Source: CAYVLA01 sp964549615 [NCBI: uncultured Thermococci archaeon] (GTDB lineage: Archaea; CAYQAE01; CAYVLA01). From it: a DNA stretch of 8,143 bases. This document shows, one piece after another, positions 1 to 5,198 of this stretch; within the stretch, counting starts at the first letter, position 1, and every line of letters starts with the position of its first letter. The translations under genes were made by a program, and so were the position numbers. A model generated the notes under the pieces. That model was not told the origin of the DNA. It did no database searches and was given only the letters and a program-made list of their open reading frames with translations. The stretch is from contig CAZJVP010000023.1 in NCBI GenBank assembly GCA_964549615.1, positions 1-8,143 of the forward strand. Reading direction: 5' to 3'.

Positions 1-1005
1 CCGCCGAAGACCATCCAGCGCCTGCCGCCAAACGTCGTGGTCTACCTCACGCAGGACTCCAGCCAGTACTTCGATCCGAAGTATGAGCGACGCGACCGAC
101 AAATCCTAAAGATGTGGGCCAAGAAGGCGCATCACCTGGCGGTATACGACTACTACGGCCTCGGCTGGTTCACGCCCCGCTATTACCCCTCAATCGTGGC
201 GCGGACGCTGCCCTACCTGCGGTCGATGGGCGTGAAGGGCTTCTACTGCGAGTCCTACCCCTACTGGGCGCACACCGCTCCCCAGCTCTTCCTCGCATCG
301 CGCCTGGCATGGGACCCATCCCTAGATGCGACGCAGGTGCTTGATGAATGGTTCGAGCGCATGTTCGGCGAGGCCGCGCCGCAGATGAAAGCGTTCTATG
401 CGGTGTTGGAACGCTACTGGATGAGCCCGCGCGAGGGCAAATGGTTCGAAGGGCTGGACAACATTGGCGTGCACCTGAAGCGGTGGACGCCGGAGCTCCG
501 CGAGGAGGCATGGGAGAAGATCAACAGCGCTTATAGCGCTGCGAAGCGCACGAAGATAAGGAAGCGGGTTGACTACGTCCGCGCGGGCTTCCGTCTCGCC
601 TACCTCATGCCCCGGGCGCACGAGCATCTCAACGAGCTCTCGGCCGAGAGCGACAGCCTCGAGGAAGGGATCCGCCGGGTCGGTGCAATCGTCAACGAGG
701 CGATGGCAGTCTTTCACACGGCCATCGAAGTCGACCCGACCTACGGTCCGGCCTACTACCGGGGCGAGCGCGCCGCGCGGCAGTTCATGAAATGGAAGGC
801 CTACCTCGGCAACAAGATGGGCAAGCTGCTCGAAGGCAAACCCCAGCTGCGCGAGCGGCTCGTTGCGGAGGACGCGACCATCGCTGAGCTGCTCCGCCTC
901 GGCGCGACCGACGACCCCTACCTTCGACGGCGCATCGAATGGATGTACATCGACGTCGAAGGGCGAGATCCCACCCGCTGCAATCCCGGCGCGCAGATCC
1001 GATGA
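1..1005 (+). CDS. DUF4838 domain protein, C-terminal part (5' end outside window)
   Basis: The frame is open from the first base, so this is the 3' part (334 codons) of a longer gene; a GTG at 37 is internal. I recognise the DUF4838 pattern: a YDYYGLGW segment (about residues 49-56), then a GFYCESY turn (80-86), and a block with LAWDPSLDATQVLDEWF (about 102-118) followed by a GEAAP motif (123-127). In this family that block corresponds to 'land/route to a site, so many days' work by a helper': the usual wording in better-studied members is a helical region after a TIM-barrel-like glycosidase fold. DUF4838 proteins are commonly found near or fused to glycoside hydrolases, and a role in cleaving or binding glycans is inferred from family context; activity is not shown here. 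The C-terminal 200 residues are helical and charged, with no membrane helix. Arginine codons are nearly all CGN (1 AGG of 33), unlike the minus-strand genes. It converges on the GH9 gene and is not in that operon. Confidence 0.8.
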   Translation, partial: PPKTIQRLPPNVVVYLTQDSSQYFDPKYERRDRQILKMWAKKAHHLAVYDYYGLGWFTPRYYPSIVARTLPYLRSMGVKGFYCESYPYWAHTAPQLFLASRLAWDPSLDATQVLDEWFERMFGEAAPQMKAFYAVLERYWMSPREGKWFEGLDNIGVHLKRWTPELREEAWEKINSAYSAAKRTKIRKRVDYVRAGFRLAYLMPRAHEHLNELSAESDSLEEGIRRVGAIVNEAMAVFHTAIEVDPTYGPAYYRGERAARQFMKWKAYLGNKMGKLLEGKPQLRERLVAEDATIAELLRLGATDDPYLRRRIEWMYIDVEGRDPTRCNPGAQIR

Positions 1006-1126
1006 CCTGCGGGCGTCCTTCCGCCCCGGTCTAAGAGCACGCCCCGGCTTTGGACCGCGATAGCTCTTTCATACCTGCCACGGTGAGTGGTTGCCGGTGG
1101 GAGCCCGAGCTGGCTGCTGCAATCGT
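1006..1126. other. Convergent intergenic gap
   Basis: This spacer separates the stop codons of the DUF4838 gene (+) and the GH9 gene (-). It has no convincing ORF and no T-rich tract on either strand, so neither a classical intrinsic terminator nor an archaeal oligo-T terminator can be called. The only structure seen is an imperfect hairpin at 1078-1100. The change in codon use between the two flanking genes falls across this gap. Confidence 0.6.
1078..1100. terminator. Weak imperfect hairpin between convergent genes
   Basis: CCACGG (1078-1083) can pair with CCGGTGG (1094-1100) if one G is bulged, leaving a 10-base loop. It lies between two convergent stop codons, where a bidirectional terminator would be useful, but it has no U-tract on either side. 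It could be chance pairing in GC-rich DNA. Confidence 0.15.
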
Positions 1127-3739
1127 TCAGCGCGAAGTGGCCGTTGAGCGAAATCCTGCACGATTTCCGCACCGAGCGAGGAGGAGCAGGCAAGCGGTCG
1201 CGACCGCAAAGCCCACCGCCAAGCGTTCGCCGACCTCCAGCGGATATTGGGCCTGGTCCCTCGGAAGCAGGCTGATCGCCTGGAGGAAGTTGGTGTTGAT
1301 CAACCACGTCTCGCCTTCCTCGTAGAAGGGCTTTCCGTAGAGGAAGTATAGCCCCCGGTAAGGGATGGATCCGGGAACCGCCGCCCTAGGGTTGGCATAC
1401 GAGCGAAAGTGGGATGCGTAGCTCGGAGGGTTGATCGTCCCGGCTCCCTCCAAAAAGCACATCCCGTAGGGATTGACTCCGAGGTGGCAGTCGATCAACT
1501 TCAACGCATGATCCAGGTAGGTTCTGTTGCCGGTCAGACGATACGCGAAGAGGACCTCGGCCGCCCAAGGATCCATGATGTACAGGGACCAAGTAGGTAT
1601 CTCGAACGGAAGGTGGGGGTTGCTCGCCGCTGTGTCCGCCCTCACCCTATCATCCGCACGGCCAACGATGTACCGAGCCACAACATCCCTCAACGCCGTC
1701 TTGGGATTGAGCTCCAAATAGTAACCAAGCGCACACGGCACGAACGGACCATAGTACTCCGAGTAGCGCATCAACACGGTCGCATTGCACGACCCCTCCG
1801 CAAGCTCAAGATACGTCCCATTCCCCGTCGCACGATAAAGCTGGGCACACGCAAGAACCATCGCCGCACCCACCACCGAACTCCCCAGACCCCCACGCAC
1901 CAGCGACGCATAGTAGCCGAAACTTCGCAGCGCACCCGCAAGATACCTCGCCGCATCCTCAGGATACCGCTCCGAAACCAAAGCGGAAGTCCCGGCCAAC
2001 CCCGCAACCGCCAACAGCCCATTGTGAGTCGGCACCCACCCGAGGATCTTACGATCATCCGACGTGCCGATGATCCCATCCGTCTGCTCCACCTTCTCCA
2101 CCTCGTGGTAGATCGACCCATTCTCCGCCTGCATCTTCAGAAGGAAATCACAGCCCCACATGGCCTCATCCAGAATATCCGCCAGACCATTCCCATCCCT
2201 ATCGATCGCCCCAAAAAAGTCAGACCGCACATCGTAAGCCAACAACAGATTGAACAGGACATAGGTGTGATACTCGCTGTACTTGCCGCCCCAGAGGCCG
2301 GCGCAATGCCAGCCCCCGGTCGCATCTATGTGCGTGCCGTTGGGCAGCACGCCATCGTCCAAGTGACAGGGCCTTGGGCTCCTCAGCCAGGTCGTCCATC
2401 CTGTCTGGGAATCGGAATAGCCACACCTCATGTACCTGAGGAACTCGTATATCAGTTCTCCGCACTCCTGAAGGAGAACTTCGTTGTCGATCTCAAACCT
2501 CGGAGACCGTGCACTCCAGCCTCCGATCTCCGCCCGTATGGTGAAGTTTCCCCGCCTTTCAAGAGGGGTGAAATCGCCCGGCCAGTAGTAAGCGTCCCAA
2601 TCCGCCCGATCCAACCGAGAACCCAGCACGCCCCAGTATACGACCCTGCCCGATGGAGTCTCAACGAAGAACGTCCCCTCGCCCTCGATCGGCTCATTGG
2701 ACTGGACGATGAAACGCTTCCCGTCCCCCGGACCGTAGCCCGCCTGATCGACCAGGACGTCCAACAGGATCGGGCGAAGCCAGGTGGAGGAAGTCCTGTT
2801 GAACCCGATCACCCCCGTCGTCTTGTAGTGGAACCACTGATTCGTCGCCCTCGTGACCCATACCATGCCGCGAGCCTCCCAAAGGCTGTTGACCCTCCCG
2901 AGCTCGATCTCGCCGACCTTCGCGATCGTGTGGATGCTCATGTTCGAAGGATACCAGATCGCAAGGCCCTTGCCCGTCCCTATCCAGCCCTGCCCAAGCT
3001 CCGAGTCCCACAGCGTGGCAAACACGCTTGAGCTTGGAAGAACGGAATCGTAGTTCACCCACGCCGAACAACGCCTGCAGAACACCGAAAGGCCGCTCGT
3101 CGTCCCGGCAAGGATATACTCCGGCGAGGCCGACACCGAGAACACGGTGTTTGATACCAGCCCGTCCTGCTTCTTCCAAGAACGCCAAGTATTGGACGAG
3201 GCGTTCAACTCGCAGACCCCTCCGCGCATCGTCCCAAACACGACCAGATCCCCAGAGACGCAGATGGAGATGACCCAGGCGTCCGAAAGCCCGTCGGCCT
3301 GACCATAGACCTGCCAGGAGCCAGCCTCGGGGTCATACCTCGCCACACCCCTGTTTGTTCCTATCCAAAGAAGGCGACCCTGAACCGCCAGACAGTTGAT
3401 CGTTTGCGAGGGGAGATGCTCCACGCCAACCCTGGACCACGCCCCGGACCCGTCCAGCTCGTAGAGGCCGCCGCTTGAGCCGAGCCAGATCCTGCCGAAC
3501 GCGGAGACCCCACAGGTGGTGGAGTTGACTGGGATGCCCATGCCCTCGACGAGGTGCCTGACGTCGCCCGAGACCGGGGAAGCAAGGAAGACGCCCTCAT
3601 TCCCCGCCCCAAGCCACAGGTCATCCCCATCCGCGAAGCCGTAGAAAAGGTCATGACCGATATGCACCGCCTTGAGAGCAGCGACGGCGGGCAGACCGGC
3701 CAAGGCAGCCAGAGCGAACGCGACGAGGGCCGATCTCAA
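1127..3739 (-). CDS. Surface-anchored beta-propeller / GH9-like protein lacking the DAGD aspartates
   Basis: 870 residues from a TTG start. Residues 1-22 form a clean signal peptide (MRSALVAFALAALAGLPAVAA). About 28-315 are propeller repeats of the two-component-regulator type (LWIGTNRGVARYD near 124-136; IWLGSSGGLYELD and WIGTGKGL also seen). About 324-420 is the immunoglobulin-like domain that precedes many GH9 catalytic domains (LLDVLVDQAGYGP). About 425-828 is GH9, recognised by GNGLADILDEAMWGCDFLLKM (about 517-535), GVNPYG near 754-759 and the terminal GETWLINTN. The catalytic motif reads GGWHCAGL (475-482) where GH9 enzymes have GGWxDAGD, so both aspartates are gone; the acid glutamate appears kept at E810. 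A membrane helix spans about 840-855 with a basic tail. There are ten N-x-S/T sequons. Family fold is well supported; cellulase activity is not. TTG was chosen because the SD and signal peptide fit it; GTG 3793 and ATG 3775 also lie in frame. Confidence 0.85.
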   Translation of the reverse strand: MRSALVAFALAALAGLPAVAALKAVHIGHDLFYGFADGDDLWLGAGNEGVFLASPVSGDVRHLVEGMGIPVNSTTCGVSAFGRIWLGSSGGLYELDGSGAWSRVGVEHLPSQTINCLAVQGRLLWIGTNRGVARYDPEAGSWQVYGQADGLSDAWVISICVSGDLVVFGTMRGGVCELNASSNTWRSWKKQDGLVSNTVFSVSASPEYILAGTTSGLSVFCRRCSAWVNYDSVLPSSSVFATLWDSELGQGWIGTGKGLAIWYPSNMSIHTIAKVGEIELGRVNSLWEARGMVWVTRATNQWFHYKTTGVIGFNRTSSTWLRPILLDVLVDQAGYGPGDGKRFIVQSNEPIEGEGTFFVETPSGRVVYWGVLGSRLDRADWDAYYWPGDFTPLERRGNFTIRAEIGGWSARSPRFEIDNEVLLQECGELIYEFLRYMRCGYSDSQTGWTTWLRSPRPCHLDDGVLPNGTHIDATGGWHCAGLWGGKYSEYHTYVLFNLLLAYDVRSDFFGAIDRDGNGLADILDEAMWGCDFLLKMQAENGSIYHEVEKVEQTDGIIGTSDDRKILGWVPTHNGLLAVAGLAGTSALVSERYPEDAARYLAGALRSFGYYASLVRGGLGSSVVGAAMVLACAQLYRATGNGTYLELAEGSCNATVLMRYSEYYGPFVPCALGYYLELNPKTALRDVVARYIVGRADDRVRADTAASNPHLPFEIPTWSLYIMDPWAAEVLFAYRLTGNRTYLDHALKLIDCHLGVNPYGMCFLEGAGTINPPSYASHFRSYANPRAAVPGSIPYRGLYFLYGKPFYEEGETWLINTNFLQAISLLPRDQAQYPLEVGERLAVGFAVATACLLLLARCGNRAGFRSTATSR

Positions 3740-3746
3740 CTCCTGA

Positions 3747-3760
3747 TCAACCTCCTTTTT
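3747..3760 (-). promoter_or_regulatory. Strong Shine-Dalgarno deciding the TTG start of the GH9-like gene
   Basis: On the minus strand the sequence reads AAAAAGGAGGTTGA followed by TCAGGAG and then TTG at 3739. This is nearly the full complement of the 16S rRNA 3' end, with one extra T. The spacing from GGAGG to TTG is 11 bases, slightly long. Translating from this TTG gives a textbook signal peptide, whereas the upstream in-frame GTG and ATG would add a charged N-terminus (including KKEVDQE) and would place this SD inside the coding sequence. Confidence 0.7.
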
Positions 3761-3827
3761 AGGGAATCGCGCCATGAAATCGTCTTCCGACACGCATGAT
3801 CCTGCGCACGGTCTTGAAAATGACTCG

Positions 3828-3841
3828 GGTCAATTGTGACC
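3828..3841. repeat. GGTCA-N4-TGACC inverted repeat, possible operator
   Basis: A perfect 5-bp dyad with a 4-base spacer lies about 90 bases upstream of the GH9-like TTG start. An overlapping TGAC-N4-GTCA arrangement occupies 3821-3832, and another TGACCC lies at 3880-3885. Repeated half-sites of one motif in a promoter-sized region are compatible with a regulator-binding site, but the arms are short and chance is possible. Confidence 0.25.
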
Positions 3842-3913
3842 AAGAAGGATGCGCCAAGCACGGAATCCAGAACAAGATCTGACCCGGGAGAAAGGTAACA
3901 GATCCCTAGCGGC

Positions 3914-3930
3914 GCCGAGCCTCGCTCGGC
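3914..3930. terminator. Perfect 7-bp GC-rich hairpin downstream of the amidotransferase-like gene
   Basis: GCCGAGC (3914-3920) and GCTCGGC (3924-3930) are perfect complements around a 3-base loop. The hairpin lies 27 bases after the stop codon of the upstream gene in the direction of transcription. No T-tract follows on the minus strand, so it is not a standard intrinsic terminator; it could be a processing or 3'-end stabilising stem, or attenuate transcription into the GH9-like gene. Confidence 0.35.
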
Positions 3931-3956
3931 CCGGGCAACCCATCCGAGGCATGATC

Positions 3957-5183
3957 CTACCCCGCCCGCGTGACCGAAACTTCCCTGTAGAGTCTCCTCT
4001 TGATCATCAGAGACCAGAGCAGGAACCCAGCGACCATGCAGGTCCCCGTCACCGAGAACCATTCGACGATGTAGATCCAGAGCAGGGCCTTGTCCTTCAT
4101 CTCGATGGCGTTGGTGGAGACCCGGCGAAGGCCATCGAAGGCATTCTTCATCTCCTCCACGCTCTCCGAGTACCTGTCCTCCAGATACAGCCTGTCGGCC
4201 CTCTTCTTGGTCTCGTCAACCTCGGACAGCTGCTCGTAAAGGGACCGGGTCGATGCGCCGAACTTCTCCGCGAACTCTATCACGGACAGGGCCAGGCTCC
4301 TCTCCGCGATGTACTTCATGGATTCCTCCCTGATCCGGTGGAGGACCTCGATATCCTCTGGGATATCCAGGCCGGCTAAGTACCACATCTGATTGATCCA
4401 GAAGTCCACCGCATACGGCCACTCCTTCAGGGCGGCCGAGTCTATCTTGTCATGCCCGGGCAGACAGGTCAACGAACGGCCCTTTCCATAGGTCCAGATG
4501 ATCATGGCATCCTCGCCCCTCGGCTTGAATTTGGCGATGGCCGTTGCCCCCTCCCGGCGATCCTCGTAGCCGTACGTTCCCGAGGTGAGCACCTTGTACT
4601 GGCTCATACCTGGAAGGTCCACGATGGGATGGGGGCGGCCGGTCTCGGGGAGGTTCACGGCATATATGCCTTCGATGGGGACCGGGATGATCTGGCGTCT
4701 CAGCGAAGCGGGGAAGGCTGGATAGACAGCCGACGCGACGAACAAGTCAAAGGTCGAGAAGTAGGTCGGATCGTAGTTCATCTCGTACTTGCCCAGCCCC
4801 ATGCCCTCCTCCCTGCACGATCTCTCCATCCAGACGAACTGCTCATTGGTGATCACGTCCACCTCGAAGTCCGAGAGCAGGATCACATCGAACGACGTCA
4901 GCAGCGCCTCGTAAGTGCGGGGCATGTACAGCCGCATGAATCTGAGCACGTCATCTCTGCCCCTTCCCACCGCCGCGAAGGTCGACTCGTACCAGTTGGC
5001 CGGGACGGGCTGGTACCTGATCCTCGGATCGGCAGCCAGAATCAGGGGGAGCGAGGTCTCAGGGTAGTACGACTCCCCGATGCAGATCACCCGGATCAAG
5101 CCGGTAGAGGGATCCACCTTACCGGAGGCCACCAACGGCATGACCGTGACGAGCAATGCCATGACCCCGGCCGCCCTGCTCAA
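3957..5183 (-). CDS. Membrane-anchored glutamine-amidotransferase-like protein, function unknown
   Basis: 408 residues from a TTG start. The N-terminus (MSRAAGVMALLVTVMPLVASG) is a signal peptide. Residues about 29-270 resemble the class I glutamine amidotransferase-like fold seen in DUF1355-type and ThuA-like proteins: a strand near 98-104 (FDVILLSD), a helix, then CREEGMGLGKYE (123-134), where relatives have a GGG-containing turn, and a late strand with YGKGRSL (232-238). No nucleophilic-elbow cysteine with a His/Glu partner can be picked out, so amidotransferase activity is unlikely. About 290-360 are charged helices, possibly coiled coil. One membrane helix (about 373-393) is followed by KRRLYREVSVTRAG. 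No N-x-S/T sequon is present, unlike both flanking gene products. The start is 4 bases after the upstream stop, which implies co-transcription and probably translational coupling with the six-hairpin glycosidase. Function is unknown; a scaffold or ligand-binding partner of the surface glycosidases is only an inference. Confidence 0.75.
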   Translation of the reverse strand: MSRAAGVMALLVTVMPLVASGKVDPSTGLIRVICIGESYYPETSLPLILAADPRIRYQPVPANWYESTFAAVGRGRDDVLRFMRLYMPRTYEALLTSFDVILLSDFEVDVITNEQFVWMERSCREEGMGLGKYEMNYDPTYFSTFDLFVASAVYPAFPASLRRQIIPVPIEGIYAVNLPETGRPHPIVDLPGMSQYKVLTSGTYGYEDRREGATAIAKFKPRGEDAMIIWTYGKGRSLTCLPGHDKIDSAALKEWPYAVDFWINQMWYLAGLDIPEDIEVLHRIREESMKYIAERSLALSVIEFAEKFGASTRSLYEQLSEVDETKKRADRLYLEDRYSESVEEMKNAFDGLRRVSTNAIEMKDKALLWIYIVEWFSVTGTCMVAGFLLWSLMIKRRLYREVSVTRAG

Positions 5184-5187
5184 TGGC

Positions 5188-5198
5188 TCACTCCCCTT
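5188..5198 (-). promoter_or_regulatory. Shine-Dalgarno overlapping the upstream stop codon, deciding a TTG start
   Basis: The minus strand reads AAGGGGAGTGA, then GCCA, then TTG at 5183. The TGA stop of the upstream glycosidase is the last three bases of this element. GGAG sits 7 bases before the TTG, ideal spacing. An in-frame ATG at 5213 would instead overlap the upstream gene by 26 bases and lacks an SD, and would place this SD inside the coding sequence. Confidence 0.65.

Larger units (their letters stand above)
3740..3956. other. Intergenic region upstream of the GH9-like gene
   Basis: This 217-base spacer separates the amidotransferase-like gene from the GH9-like gene. Besides the SD it holds a perfect 7-bp hairpin (3914-3930), a 6-bp dyad GATCTG/CAGATC (3876-3881 and 3899-3904), and a GGTCA-N4-TGACC dyad (3828-3841). 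I see no convincing TATA box or bacterial -35/-10 pair. A small open frame crosses it on the minus strand but looks like background. The gap is long enough for the GH9-like gene to have its own promoter. Confidence 0.5.

Noticed and set aside
2164-2208. DRDGNG segment as a dockerin or EF-hand calcium repeat
   Set aside because: It is followed directly by LADILDEAMWG, the usual GH9 helix motif, and there is no second repeat; it belongs to the catalytic fold.
1409-3031. Long open frame on the plus strand (540 codons) opposite the GH9-like gene
   Set aside because: It is antisense to a gene with clear domains and is arginine-, proline- and isoleucine-rich without any family pattern; GC-rich third positions of the real gene keep the opposite frame open.
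3736-4062. Small minus-strand frame (108 codons) across the intergenic gap
   Set aside because: It overlaps the end of the amidotransferase-like gene and the start of the GH9-like gene in another frame, has no SD, and shows no structured composition.
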